Source: Chloroflexota bacterium (GTDB taxonomy: Bacteria > Chloroflexota > Anaerolineae > Caldilineales > Caldilineaceae). From it: 64,000 nucleotides of DNA. The notes under the pieces are model-generated. The model did no database searches, was not told where the DNA came from, and saw only the letters and a list, made by a program, of their open reading frames with translations. Within the stretch, counting starts at the first letter, position 1. Every line of letters begins with the position of its first letter. Below, in pieces: positions 45,819 to 54,679 of this stretch. The stretch lies in NCBI GenBank assembly GCA_016861025.1, contig BOKO01000002.1:248001-312000 (forward strand), read 5' to 3'. Position numbers and translations under genes: made by a program.

Positions 45819-48644
45819 CTACTCATTGCGAACCAGTGGCGTCGCTTGCTCAAGCGACGGCTCCACACCTATCAATGGTGGGATGGCGCCTCCGCCCGAT
45901 CGTTGGATCGCCGGCAGCCACATCCGGTTGGCAGGCATCGGAGTCGTTCCGGGAATGGGTGTAACGGTAGGCGTTGGGCTGGGGGTGGCGGTGGGTGTAG
46001 GGTCGGGCGTAACCGGAGTCGCGCTGCACGCACGCAGTTTCATATTGTCGAAGAACTGAGCGGCAAGTGACCCAACGCCATCGTTGAAGGTCCCAAACTG
46101 GAGACGCACCGTGCGCCCCCGAAAAGCCGCCAGGTCGAATTCCTCATTCACCCACGCCTGGTTGTTGTCCAGCCGGGCATAGAGAAAATGGATCGTCCCG
46201 TCGGGCGGTGCAATCACCATGGCATATTGGAGGTCGGCGGCAGTTGTCTCTACTATCCGTTGAAACTCTTCCAGGGTTGTGGCGGCCAGAATTTTTTGCA
46301 GATCAGCGCTGCTGGCGGTTGCCGCGCTGGCGCCTGCCTGGGGCCAGCGTTGGAAACGCAGCGACAATACAGGCAGATCGGGCAGCGTCACGTCCTGGCT
46401 GAAGTCACTGTAGCTGCGCCGGTTGGCGGCCGGATCGACAATGCCGGTGCGCATGGACCACGAGCCGTGGCTGTGGCGTTCCAGTGTGTATTCAGCGCTG
46501 TAAGCGGTCACAGGGATGCGCCACACGCCCTTGTACTCGAAGCTGCCGTTTGCCAGCAGCTCCTGGCAGGGATCAGGCGTGGCTGTGGGCGCAAGCGTCG
46601 AAGTGAATTGCCATACCCCCTCACCACCAACCAGTATTGCGTCACTCATGCCGGACGGCGCCAGCAATTGGGAGCCGTCCGCATCGTTAGGAATGGCGCC
46701 CAAGTTTTGCCAGGTTTTCCCGCGGTCGGCGCTGCGATAGAGGTCTGCGGGCAGGTCGAATTCGTCGTTGGGGTTGTCATCGAAGGTGCTCAAGTAGATC
46801 GTGTCGTCGGTCAGGTTGATCGCCATGTCGGCCACAGGGCGATCGGGAGCGGCGCTCAATTGACTCCAGGTCTCCCCTTGATCGCTGCTCATCCATAGTT
46901 GCTCCCGACGGCGATAAGGCGGCGCTGCCTCAAAGCCCGACATGTTCAGGAAAAGGGTGTCATCGGCGGCGACCACCAGGTGACGCGGTTGCCACCATGG
47001 GTCGCTGTCGGGCGGAGCTGGAGGCAGGCTCGATGACATCTGCCAGGTCACACCGGCGTCAAGAGAACGGTAGACGTTCGACCCCACGGCGTAGAGTGTC
47101 TGGTTGGCGCTGAAGTTGGGTGAAAGCGCCAACAAACGGGCAGTGTTGTCGAAATCCCAAATGGGCGACAAGGACCAGGTTTCGCCGGCGTCGTTGGAGG
47201 TAAGTACACGCTGGTCGGCCAACATGAAGACGCGATGGTCGCCGGCGAAGTTCGGCGAAAGCATGACCTTGAGAATAGAGGCTGCCCCCACAAGTCGCTG
47301 CCAGGTGGCGCCTCGATCCACCGAACGATAGAGCGAAGCGCCGATGCTGACGGAGCTGGATTGCCCAGCGAAAAGCGTGCCATCGTTGGCGTAATCTGGG
47401 CTGACGGCCAGGGTGTTAACACTTGACGCCAGTGTGCCGATGATGCCCTTGTTGAGGGGGCGCCACTCGCCGCTCTGCCACCGCCAAATGCCAAACGCGC
47501 CCGTGGCAAAGAGATCACCGCCAGCAACGTAATCCGGCGCCGTCTGCAAGTCGGCGACGGGTAGCTTGTAGAAGCCGTGGCTGCGCGTGAACGTTGCACC
47601 TTCATCGCGGCTGATGTAAACGCCATCGTAGGTCGAGAGCAGCAGTGTTTTGTCGGCGGCGTAGGTCGGGGATGGCGCCAGACGCAGAATATAGTTCGTC
47701 GCCAGGTTGGTCGTGACGGTGACAAACGACGACGAAGCCGCATCATAGCGAAAGAGCGTATCGCCTGTGGCAGTGAACAGCCCTGCGCCATCGGCGCTGA
47801 CGCCGATGGGGTTGAGAAAGGACGCTGTCAGGTCGGTAAATGGCTGCCAGCTTAGCCCGCCATCGTCGCTGCGCCAGATGCGGCTGTCAAAGGTGGCGTA
47901 GGCTTCGCTGCCACTGGGGCGGAAGGCCAGGTCATAGACCTGAGTGGGTGTGGTCACACGCGTCCAGGTCAACCCGGCGTCGGTGCTGCGCCAGACGCCA
48001 TCGGACGCGCCTGCCAGGGCAATCTGCATATTTGTGGGTTGGAAGGCAATTGCGGACACCGAGCTGACCTGCCCAAGAAAGGTCCACGGTGCGCCATCTC
48101 CAACAGCCCGCCAGATGCCGCCATAAGCGCCGCCGGCGAGGAGGACGCGGCTGCCTTCGATAACAGGCCCGACAGCGACTGCGGTGATGCCCAGCGGCCC
48201 GCCTGTCTCCAGGCTGGAAAGCTGCCGCCAGCTTGCGCCCCGGTCCGTGGTGGACCAAAGACCCAGCCAGAAAGCAGCCAGTGCGTAGCCATCGTTTTGC
48301 CAGTCGGGGGAGAAGGCAACGTCGAAGAGCGCGCCGTTCTCTGGCCCGCCTCGATCCGGCCAGGTGAGACCGCCATCGTTGGAGCGAAAGACGCCAAAGC
48401 CGCCCCAACTGGCATGGCCGAAATCACGCCCACCACCGGCAAAAACAACAGGATCGGTGGGATAGTCAGGGTTGAGCGACAGACTCTGAGCCGGCCCGCC
48501 CCAGGGTCCGTCCAGGTCGAGCCAGGTTGGCGACCCTGCGCGGCTGGGTGCATTCATGGTGGAAAGCGTCAACAACAGGAAGATTGAAAGCAACGGCGCC
48601 AGGGAGAAAGTCAAACCGTAGTAGAAGAAGTATTGGCGACGCAT
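45819..48644 (-). CDS. Large secreted Asp-box (BNR/sortilin-like) repeat protein
   Basis: 941 residues from the ATG at 48644 (GGGAG 8 bases upstream; a TTG at 48704 is in frame). The N-terminus is a signal or anchor helix (about 8-28). Some ten Asp-boxes of the form S-x-D-x-G-x-T-W follow along residues 65-670 (RSTDAGLTW, RSDDGGLSW, TSNDAGETW, SSDQGETW and others), as in VPS10/sialidase-type ten-bladed propellers. A beta-sandwich-like region (about 690-880) with paired cysteines comes next, then a TPTPT linker and the short end motif MWLPAIQR. It is probably exported and surface-bound; the ligand is unknown. Confidence 0.85.
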   Translation of the reverse strand: MRRQYFFYYGLTFSLAPLLSIFLLLTLSTMNAPSRAGSPTWLDLDGPWGGPAQSLSLNPDYPTDPVVFAGGGRDFGHASWGGFGVFRSNDGGLTWPDRGGPENGALFDVAFSPDWQNDGYALAAFWLGLWSTTDRGASWRQLSSLETGGPLGITAVAVGPVIEGSRVLLAGGAYGGIWRAVGDGAPWTFLGQVSSVSAIAFQPTNMQIALAGASDGVWRSTDAGLTWTRVTTPTQVYDLAFRPSGSEAYATFDSRIWRSDDGGLSWQPFTDLTASFLNPIGVSADGAGLFTATGDTLFRYDAASSSFVTVTTNLATNYILRLAPSPTYAADKTLLLSTYDGVYISRDEGATFTRSHGFYKLPVADLQTAPDYVAGGDLFATGAFGIWRWQSGEWRPLNKGIIGTLASSVNTLAVSPDYANDGTLFAGQSSSVSIGASLYRSVDRGATWQRLVGAASILKVMLSPNFAGDHRVFMLADQRVLTSNDAGETWSLSPIWDFDNTARLLALSPNFSANQTLYAVGSNVYRSLDAGVTWQMSSSLPPAPPDSDPWWQPRHLVVAADDTLFLNMSGFEAAPPYRRREQLWMSSDQGETWSQLSAAPDRPVADMAINLTDDTIYLSTFDDNPNDEFDLPADLYRSADRGKTWQNLGAIPNDADGSQLLAPSGMSDAILVGGEGVWQFTSTLAPTATPDPCQELLANGSFEYKGVWRIPVTAYSAEYTLERHSHGSWSMRTGIVDPAANRRSYSDFSQDVTLPDLPVLSLRFQRWPQAGASAATASSADLQKILAATTLEEFQRIVETTAADLQYAMVIAPPDGTIHFLYARLDNNQAWVNEEFDLAAFRGRTVRLQFGTFNDGVGSLAAQFFDNMKLRACSATPVTPDPTPTATPSPTPTVTPIPGTTPMPANRMWLPAIQRSGGGAIPPLIGVEPSLEQATPLVRNE

Positions 48645-49016
48645 GGGTAAGCTCCCGAACAAACGAAGGGCGAGAGCAACGGAGAAGCGGCGATGGCCCA
48701 ACAAGAGAACGCATCACTTTTATTATTATGCGCCTTTTCTCGCCGATTTGGAAGCCCCCAAAAATTCGATTTTTTTTCTCCAGCATCCGCCAGACCAATT
48801 GCTGGCCTCCATCAATCTATAATCAACGCGTCTTTCGCATTCGTTTCCCGATAAATTTAGCAAGACGTTAACAAAAGATGCGTAGAATAGAACAGATCTG
48901 TTATGAACAGGCAGAATGGTCTACATCATTGCTGTCGCCAGTCTGCATCAGACTGTGTCCGGTGTGTGGTGCAGCGATACAGCAACCGCTGAATGATCGG
49001 TTGAAGATTTTGGCAA
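48645..49016. other. Gap without a recognised gene
   Basis: About 370 bp between the divergent Asp-box gene and the aminotransferase remnant. A moderately AT-rich stretch (48720-48790) should hold the promoter of the secreted protein. The frame starting at 48878 encodes no recognisable sequence. Confidence 0.5.
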
Positions 49017-49019
49017 ATG

Positions 49020-49292
49020 TTTCACGTCAACGAAAGGCTTTTCATCGACGGCATCACGGTCTATCCGACCGGCGCCAACTTCGTCTGTTTTCGCATCGAC
49101 ACGGGCATGACCGCACGCGACTTCCAGCGCCGTCTGCTGGTCGAACATGGCATGTATGTGCGCGATTGCTCCAACAAAGTGGGGATGGATCGCTTTCACA
49201 TCCGCGTGGCAACACAGGGACGCACACAGGATCAGCGCTCGATTGACGTACTGCCGCTGGCGCCGATAGAAGCAGTTGATAAAGCGGGCTGA
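49020..49292 (+). pseudogene. C-terminal remnant of a class I/II aminotransferase (histidinol-phosphate type)
   Basis: About 90 codons with the tail signature of HisC/CobD-type aminotransferases: ITVYPTGANFVCFRIDTGMT, then LLVEHGMYVRDCSNKVGMD and RFHIRVATQ, where the final R is the substrate-carboxylate arginine of the fold. The PLP lysine and everything before it are missing, and no in-frame start with a ribosome-binding site precedes it. It lies 50 bp before the transglutaminase-like gene and is taken as decay, unless it is read as a short stand-alone peptide. Confidence 0.7.
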
Positions 49293-49341
49293 CAATGAGG
49301 CAAATTTAGAACATTTTCTGTTCATTTCGCTATAAAGGCTG

Positions 49342-49983
49342 ATGATGGATACAAAGGCTGCGCGATGGGGCGTCTGGTTACTCGTTGCCGGTGCAGGATA
49401 TGGTCTGCTGCTGCTCCCGGCATGGCGAGCGCTATCCGGTCGCGCGCCGCATCGCATCGACGACGTCGAGACACTGGACGACGCCGTGGAGTTCTGTCTA
49501 CGTGCTGGTCTTTCCGGCTGGGCGTTAGTGACTCATGCGCAGCGCCTGGTCCACCGCAAATTTGTGTACTACTCGTGCCGCAACTTGTGGGACACGCCGG
49601 CGCAGGCGTTCCGCTATGGCATGGGTTATTGTACGCAGTACAACCTGGCGCTCCAGCAACTGCTTGATCGATTGGGCATTGAGACGCAAGCCGTCACGTC
49701 ATTCCAGGTGCGCGTGCATGACAACCTCGCCTGGTCGATGGGACACACCTGGCTGCGCGTCACCGTGCAAGGCGAAGTGCGCGACGTGTGCGCCGGTCAC
49801 GCCGACAATCTGCCCGGCCAGGTCAACTTCACGCCGGTGGCGCCGGTGCTGCGGGTCAACACAGCGGCATTGTTCCTGCTGCACCTGGGCATGATCTTCT
49901 TTTGTGGTTATCTGGAATGGCGAGCCTTGCTGACCCGGCAGCCGCTGCCTGCCTGGATGTTTGAGGAACGGCCAACTGGATGA
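49342..49983 (+). CDS. Membrane-bound transglutaminase-like protein
   Basis: 213 residues. Two membrane helices, about 9-28 and 172-193, bracket a soluble transglutaminase-like core. The papain-type triad is visible: C97 in YGMGYCTQYN, H135 in SMGHTWLRV and D148 in EVRDVCAG. Such cores cleave or rearrange peptide or isopeptide bonds, and in bacteria they often belong to TgpA-like or cell-surface assembly systems. It is the first of seven co-directional genes up to 55414. A TATAAAGG stretch lies 10 bp before the start. Its direct partners are not known. Confidence 0.8.
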   Translation: MMDTKAARWGVWLLVAGAGYGLLLLPAWRALSGRAPHRIDDVETLDDAVEFCLRAGLSGWALVTHAQRLVHRKFVYYSCRNLWDTPAQAFRYGMGYCTQYNLALQQLLDRLGIETQAVTSFQVRVHDNLAWSMGHTWLRVTVQGEVRDVCAGHADNLPGQVNFTPVAPVLRVNTAALFLLHLGMIFFCGYLEWRALLTRQPLPAWMFEERPTG

Positions 49984-50088
49984 ATTCGAGGCAGTTGTCG
50001 CGGACTGTCCGGTGTTTCAGATGCGGAAAGAATAATGTTTCGTTCAATTGCACTATAACAGTAGAAAAAAAGAGAGGAGAGAACCACT

Positions 50089-50505
50089 ATGCGCAAGCTG
50101 CGTAGCCCCGCTGCTGGTCGCACGGCGGGACAAATCGCCACGATCGCCTTTGCCCTGGCGATTTTGGGGCAGATTCTGCTCATTACCGGCGTGCTGCCGA
50201 TCGCCTGGGCATGGGGCGGCAGACAGACCGAACTCACGCCTGCTCTACAGCTTGGCGGGCTGGCTGCTGTGATCATCCTGGCGCTGTCGGCGTATGTCAT
50301 CCGCCGACGGGCCGGGCTGGTGGGCGGCAGCTCGCCCGGTCGGCTCGTGATTGTTCTCGCCTGGGTCATTACGGCTTTCTTGTTTCTGAACACGCTGGCA
50401 AACTTCGCTTCGCCGAGTCTGGGTGAAAAGTTGATCTTTGGACCGCTGGCGCTGATTGCGGCGCTGGCATGTCTGGTCGCTGCGTGGTCGCGACTCACTG
50501 ATTGA
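50089..50505 (+). CDS. Four-helix membrane protein of unknown function
   Basis: 138 residues. Four hydrophobic helices are clear: about 14-40, 53-70, 85-107 and 113-133, joined by short basic loops (RRRAGLVGGSSPGRL). GAGAGGAG-type purine sequence precedes the ATG. The pattern suggests a small integral membrane protein, cytoplasmic loops facing in by the positive-inside rule; no family is recognised. It is about 75 bp before the BtrH-like gene and shares its direction, so the two are likely in one transcript. Confidence 0.65.
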   Translation: MRKLRSPAAGRTAGQIATIAFALAILGQILLITGVLPIAWAWGGRQTELTPALQLGGLAAVIILALSAYVIRRRAGLVGGSSPGRLVIVLAWVITAFLFLNTLANFASPSLGEKLIFGPLALIAALACLVAAWSRLTD

Positions 50506-50580
50506 GCGAAGCGCGCGGGAAACTCTGCTCAGACGGGATGTGTTGACGTTTCTGTGCCGAGGCAGAAAGGAGACCCAACC

Positions 50581-51681
50581 ATGCACAACCCACTCATGCG
50601 ATACATGGTGCACTGGTACTATCGCACCATGTACCGCCCCACCCCGCTCAATGTGGCATCATTGTTGTCTGACTACCCACCTGAACACTTCATCGACACT
50701 GTACCCTGGATTTCAGTGCGCGAGGCGTTGTGTCAATCGACGGCGCTGCAGATGATCGCCGCCCATTATGGCATCGAACAGCCCCGACGCCACTTCGATT
50801 TTCTGATGGGCTTCACCTACGGCGCCAGCTATCGCAGCGACTTTGGCTTCATCACAGTCGGAACTGACCCCGAGACCGGCCTGATCATGGCGGCGCCCTA
50901 TCTCGGTTTGGAGCGGCGTTACCTGTTCACCGACGATGCATCGCTCTACCTGCGGGCGCTGCGCGCTTACCTGGCGCAAGGCTACCCGATCCGCGTGCCG
51001 CTGGACATGGGCGCGCTCTATGGGCAAACCGAGGCGCTCCCCCACAACGAGGTGCTGGTTGGCTATGACGAAGGCGGGTTCACCTATTATGAGCCGGTCA
51101 GCCGACCGCCTGCGCCTTCACAGCCTGGGTGCTTGCCGGCGGGAGCGCCTGGACTATACGTCACGGACGAGCGCCTGCTGCAAGCCGTGGAGAAGGAATC
51201 CGGGCTATTCTCCTATCCCTGGCGCTATCCGCTGTTGATTTTTGCTCCAGGCCCGATGCACAGCGATCTGACGCCTGTGTGGAAACAGAACGGTCAGGCA
51301 TTGGTCGGCGGCAATCGCTGGGGGCAGGTGTGGGGTGCGGCTGCGATCGAGCGTCAGGCTGATGAGATCGAGCGTCTGGGCGCGCGCTTCGATCCGGCGC
51401 AGATTGAGCTTGGGCTGGAGATCGGCGCCGCCACGCGCCCCGACAACGCGACGTACCTGCGGGAGCGTTTCAACGACCAGAGCGACCTGCAGCAAGCTGC
51501 CGACCACTTTGACTGCGCCGCCTGTCATTACCAGGCAGCATTGGATGGGGTCAGGCAAAGCGACTCCAGTTCTGCTGTGGCTGCAAACCTGGCGAGCTTG
51601 TTGCGGCAGGCGGCCGAAGCCGAACGTGCAGCCGGGCAGATTTTTCTTGCACGTTCGAACAAAGGTCGCGTCACTCGCTGA
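50581..51681 (+). CDS. BtrH/C39-like cysteine-peptidase-fold protein
   Basis: 366 residues from the ATG at 50581, with AAGGAG 9 bases upstream. The first half resembles the BtrH N-terminal and C39-like peptidase fold: REALCQSTALQMIAAHYGI offers the cysteine and helix, DFLMGFTYGASYRSDFG follows, and LPHNEVLVGYDEGGFTYYEP offers the histidine and acidic partner. BtrH transfers an acyl group in butirosin synthesis, while C39 enzymes cut leader peptides. The C-terminal third (about 250-365) is helical and unrecognised. The region around it (membrane proteins, CPBP and M23 enzymes) hints at peptide or lipid-modification chemistry; the exact reaction is unknown. Confidence 0.6.
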   Translation: MHNPLMRYMVHWYYRTMYRPTPLNVASLLSDYPPEHFIDTVPWISVREALCQSTALQMIAAHYGIEQPRRHFDFLMGFTYGASYRSDFGFITVGTDPETGLIMAAPYLGLERRYLFTDDASLYLRALRAYLAQGYPIRVPLDMGALYGQTEALPHNEVLVGYDEGGFTYYEPVSRPPAPSQPGCLPAGAPGLYVTDERLLQAVEKESGLFSYPWRYPLLIFAPGPMHSDLTPVWKQNGQALVGGNRWGQVWGAAAIERQADEIERLGARFDPAQIELGLEIGAATRPDNATYLRERFNDQSDLQQAADHFDCAACHYQAALDGVRQSDSSSAVAANLASLLRQAAEAERAAGQIFLARSNKGRVTR

Positions 51682-51719
51682 ATGTGATCTGCTGGCAATC
51701 ATCTGGGATCTACCGAAAC

Positions 51720-52778
51720 ATGACAAAAGCTGTTCAATTCATCCTGCCTTTCAAGGTAATCATGGAGCCGATCAAAGGGGTGCTGTTGGCAACCTTCAAG
51801 CATGACCCGGAGTTCGAGACCCTGGAGTCGCAACTATGTGATGATCCCATCAACGGCAGGGGGATGCGTGTCTTGCGGTTTCGGCGGGATGGGCGCGTAG
51901 ACATCTACTGGCAGCCAGGGGTGCGTGTCAACCTCGAGACTTTCGAGATCGGCGCAGGCGTGGGCGACTTCGTTGAAACCACGATCGAGCCAGCGCTCCT
52001 GACGATCAGCGAGCGCGGCGTTGAGTGCGATGTTGCGTTTGTCGACGCTCAGGGACGGCGGGTGAGTTTGCGCGTCAGCGAGGATGCGCCCGGCAAGCGT
52101 CCATTTTCTTTGCTGGCGCCGGTGGGGACAAATGTTCAACACCCGCTCATGCTCTTCCTGGTGTACATGTCCCGCTTCGATTTTGTATCGCGTGCTGGCA
52201 TCGTTGAGGGGCGGATCGGCGCGCGCGTGCTGCAGCCCGATGCCATCCCCTTGCCGATGCACGGGCGGCGCGTCTGGCTCACCCGCTACGCCAATCACCC
52301 GATTACAGTGGGGCGGATCAACCCGCCTATGCATCAGCCTGTTCAGGTCGAGATGCCCGCGCCAGGCAGCCTGGAAATCGACGGCATGACGCTCACTGCC
52401 GATGCGCAGGGACGGCTTGTTCGTCTCAGCGCCGGGACGCCGCCGCAGCAGGTTGAACTTGGATTCTCGCCAGGGATCATGAGCCTTTCCCAACTGGCGG
52501 ATGGCGACACGATCGTGGGACGCTGGTCAGTCAGCATTGCTGGCACGCCCATCACCGGTGGACGGTATCGGCTGGCACGCGTGGGCAGCCGCGCCGCAGT
52601 TGAATTAGACGTCACGGAACACTGGAGATCCCAAGACCTGCCGCTGGGCATGACCATTCTGACGCGCTTGATGTCCATGTTTCGCACCTGGCCCGCCTCC
52701 TACCGCTGGCGGGGAACAGTTGATCTGGGCGCAGAACCGACGCTTTCCGGCGCCTGGGAACGAAAGGGAAAGGCATGA
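51720..52778 (+). CDS. Unrecognised beta-rich protein
   Basis: 352 residues if started at the ATG at 51720; an earlier start at 51684 is also possible, so the N-terminus is unsure. The sequence is rich in short strands and turns, e.g. VECDVAFVDAQGRRVSLRVS and GSLEIDGMTLTADAQGRLVR, and looks like several beta domains in a row. There are no membrane helices, no signal peptide and no catalytic motif that I can name. It starts 38 bp after the BtrH-like gene and its TGA overlaps the next ATG (ATGA). That tight coupling to a membrane protease argues for a functional link. No family assignment is made. Confidence 0.7.
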   Translation: MTKAVQFILPFKVIMEPIKGVLLATFKHDPEFETLESQLCDDPINGRGMRVLRFRRDGRVDIYWQPGVRVNLETFEIGAGVGDFVETTIEPALLTISERGVECDVAFVDAQGRRVSLRVSEDAPGKRPFSLLAPVGTNVQHPLMLFLVYMSRFDFVSRAGIVEGRIGARVLQPDAIPLPMHGRRVWLTRYANHPITVGRINPPMHQPVQVEMPAPGSLEIDGMTLTADAQGRLVRLSAGTPPQQVELGFSPGIMSLSQLADGDTIVGRWSVSIAGTPITGGRYRLARVGSRAAVELDVTEHWRSQDLPLGMTILTRLMSMFRTWPASYRWRGTVDLGAEPTLSGAWERKGKA

Positions 52779-53608
52779 CATCAGAAAGGAGGTCCTGGCA
52801 AGAGAAGAATATGTCACGACCAACCGCCCTCTACTTCCTTCTTACGTATGCCCTGAGCTGGTGCGCCTGGGTGCCGATGGCTTTGCAGGGCCAGCTCGTG
52901 CTGAGCGGCGTGCCGACCTGGCTGCACCTGGCTGGCGCGTTTGGCCCCCTGCTGGCTGCGTTCATCGTTGCGCCCTGGACAGCTGGCCGCCAGGGGGTGC
53001 GCGACCTGTTCAGCCGGATGACGCGCTGGCGCATCGGCTGGGGCTGGCTGCTAATCGCCGCTTTCACCCCGGTGGCCGTCTTCGGCGTTGTCGTCCTGGT
53101 CATGCGGCTGGTCACGGGAACCTGGCAGGCAGCCAGCGGCTTTGGCCAGGTGGCAGAGCTGCCGGGACTGGGTTGGCTGGCCGGCTGGCTGGCCTGGATC
53201 TTCACCTTCGGACTGGGTGAGGAGACCGGCTGGCGCGGCTTCGCCCTGCCCCGATTGCAGGCGCGCCATAGCGCGCGGGACGCCTCGCTGATCTTGGGGC
53301 TATTGTGGGCCGGCTGGCACGCGCCAGCCTTCTTCTACAACTACGAACTCTCCCTGTTCGCTGTCGTGGCGTTCGTGGTGAGCATCGTGGCCGGCGCCAT
53401 GGTGCTGACCTGGCTCTTCAACAGCACGGGCGGCAGCGTGTTGGCAACCGCCCTGTGGCACGGCTCGTACAACGCAGCCGTGGCCGGCGGCGACGCGGCG
53501 GTCTCGGCGGCCGTCACAGCCGCGGTGATCCTGGCGTTCATCGTGATCGTGCGCCGCTATGGTCCAGAGACGTTGTCGCACCGCCCCAAACAGGTGCTGG
53601 TTGATTGA
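52775..53608 (+). CDS. CPBP-family intramembrane glutamic metalloprotease
   Basis: 277 residues in the ATGA-coupled frame; a second ATG at 52811 follows an AAGGAGGT sequence by 20 bases and could be used instead. Eight hydrophobic segments are visible. The CPBP (CAAX protease and bacteriocin-processing) motifs are complete: EETGWRG with the paired glutamates and arginine (about 150-156), WAGWHAPAFF with the first His, and ALWHGSYN with the second (about 227). Such enzymes cleave or protect against membrane peptides and can mature bacteriocins. It is flanked by the unrecognised protein upstream and the M23-type gene 23 bp downstream. Confidence 0.92.
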   Translation: MTSERRSWQEKNMSRPTALYFLLTYALSWCAWVPMALQGQLVLSGVPTWLHLAGAFGPLLAAFIVAPWTAGRQGVRDLFSRMTRWRIGWGWLLIAAFTPVAVFGVVVLVMRLVTGTWQAASGFGQVAELPGLGWLAGWLAWIFTFGLGEETGWRGFALPRLQARHSARDASLILGLLWAGWHAPAFFYNYELSLFAVVAFVVSIVAGAMVLTWLFNSTGGSVLATALWHGSYNAAVAGGDAAVSAAVTAAVILAFIVIVRRYGPETLSHRPKQVLVD

Positions 53609-53631
53609 CGCACACCATCAGGAGCGACCCA

Positions 53632-54579
53632 ATGGATGAGCAAACAACATCGCCTCAGATCGAGACCATCCCATCTCGGCTGTTCTTCAGTGCCCTGCCC
53701 ACCGGCGCGCTGGAGTTCTCATGCTTCGTGCGGCTGCTCGGCCAAAATGCGTCACTCGTCGCTTGCGGGGAGATCACCTGGAACATTGCCGACATGGCGT
53801 CCACGCCTGGCACCCTGACCGCTAGTCGCTCGATCACCGACGAGGAGCAAGCCGCAGGGCGGTTCTCCCTCTCGGCGATCCTGCCGCCGGGCTGGGGCGA
53901 TAGCCAACTGCGCGTTGCCGTGCAGTCCGGCCCACACACTGCGGTTGGTGCATGGACGATCGCGCGCTACGTCCAGACCGCTGAGTTCACCCTTCCCCTC
54001 CGTGGCCAGGTCCTGGTGCTGATCGGACATCGGATCGGCGAGACCCACCGTTCCGCCTGGCAAGTGCCGGCGCAGCAGTTCGGCTGGGACTTACTGCCTC
54101 TGGACGAGAACGGACTAAGTTTGCTGACCACCCATCTCAGCGAATCGCTCCAGGCGCAGGACTTCTTCGGCTTCGGTCAACCCGTCCTGGCGCCAGCGGC
54201 GGGCTGTGTGGTGCAGCTCGTGGACGGGATGCCCGATCTAGCCGCCGTCGGCGCCCATCCAGAGAACATCGGCTACTATCTGGAAGACCTGCGCCGGGCA
54301 GCGGGCAATCATGTCATCATCGATCACGGCGACGGCGTCTACTCCTGCCTGGCGCATCTCAAGCAAGGCTCGATCATGGTTCGCGAAGGACAAGCGGTGG
54401 AAGCTGGCGAGGTAATCGGCGCGCTGGGCAACTCCGGCTTCAGCGCAGGCCCGCATCTGCACTTGCACTTCATGGACGGCCCCAACTTGCTTACGGCGTC
54501 GCCGCTGCCCATTGCTTTGACTGTGGAAGGTCGAACCTACGCGCCGCAAGCTGGCGAGATCATGGAGGGCTACAAATGA
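53632..54579 (+). CDS. M23-type (LytM/peptidase family) metallopeptidase-fold protein
   Basis: 315 residues from the ATG at 53632 (AGGAG 8 bases upstream). The C-terminal LytM-type domain (about 185-300) includes DFFGFGQPVLAPAAGCVVQL, NHVIIDHGDGVYSCLAHLKQ and the metal motif PHLHLHF. The first metal histidine of the usual H-x(3)-D site is not clear: the matching stretch reads SLQAQDFFGFG with Q instead of H, though the D is present. The N-terminal half (about 1-150) is a beta-sandwich-like region without a signal peptide or membrane helix. It may be an intracellular M23-like domain. It is 23 bp after the CPBP gene. Confidence 0.8.
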   Translation: MDEQTTSPQIETIPSRLFFSALPTGALEFSCFVRLLGQNASLVACGEITWNIADMASTPGTLTASRSITDEEQAAGRFSLSAILPPGWGDSQLRVAVQSGPHTAVGAWTIARYVQTAEFTLPLRGQVLVLIGHRIGETHRSAWQVPAQQFGWDLLPLDENGLSLLTTHLSESLQAQDFFGFGQPVLAPAAGCVVQLVDGMPDLAAVGAHPENIGYYLEDLRRAAGNHVIIDHGDGVYSCLAHLKQGSIMVREGQAVEAGEVIGALGNSGFSAGPHLHLHFMDGPNLLTASPLPIALTVEGRTYAPQAGEIMEGYK

Positions 54580-54679
54580 TCATCCCCTCCTTCAATGACC
54601 AGCCGTATGTCTGCTGGAAGCCCAGGGTCTGTTCAGAAGCGCACAGTCCATCTTGAAACCTTGCATGTGGAGATGCATC

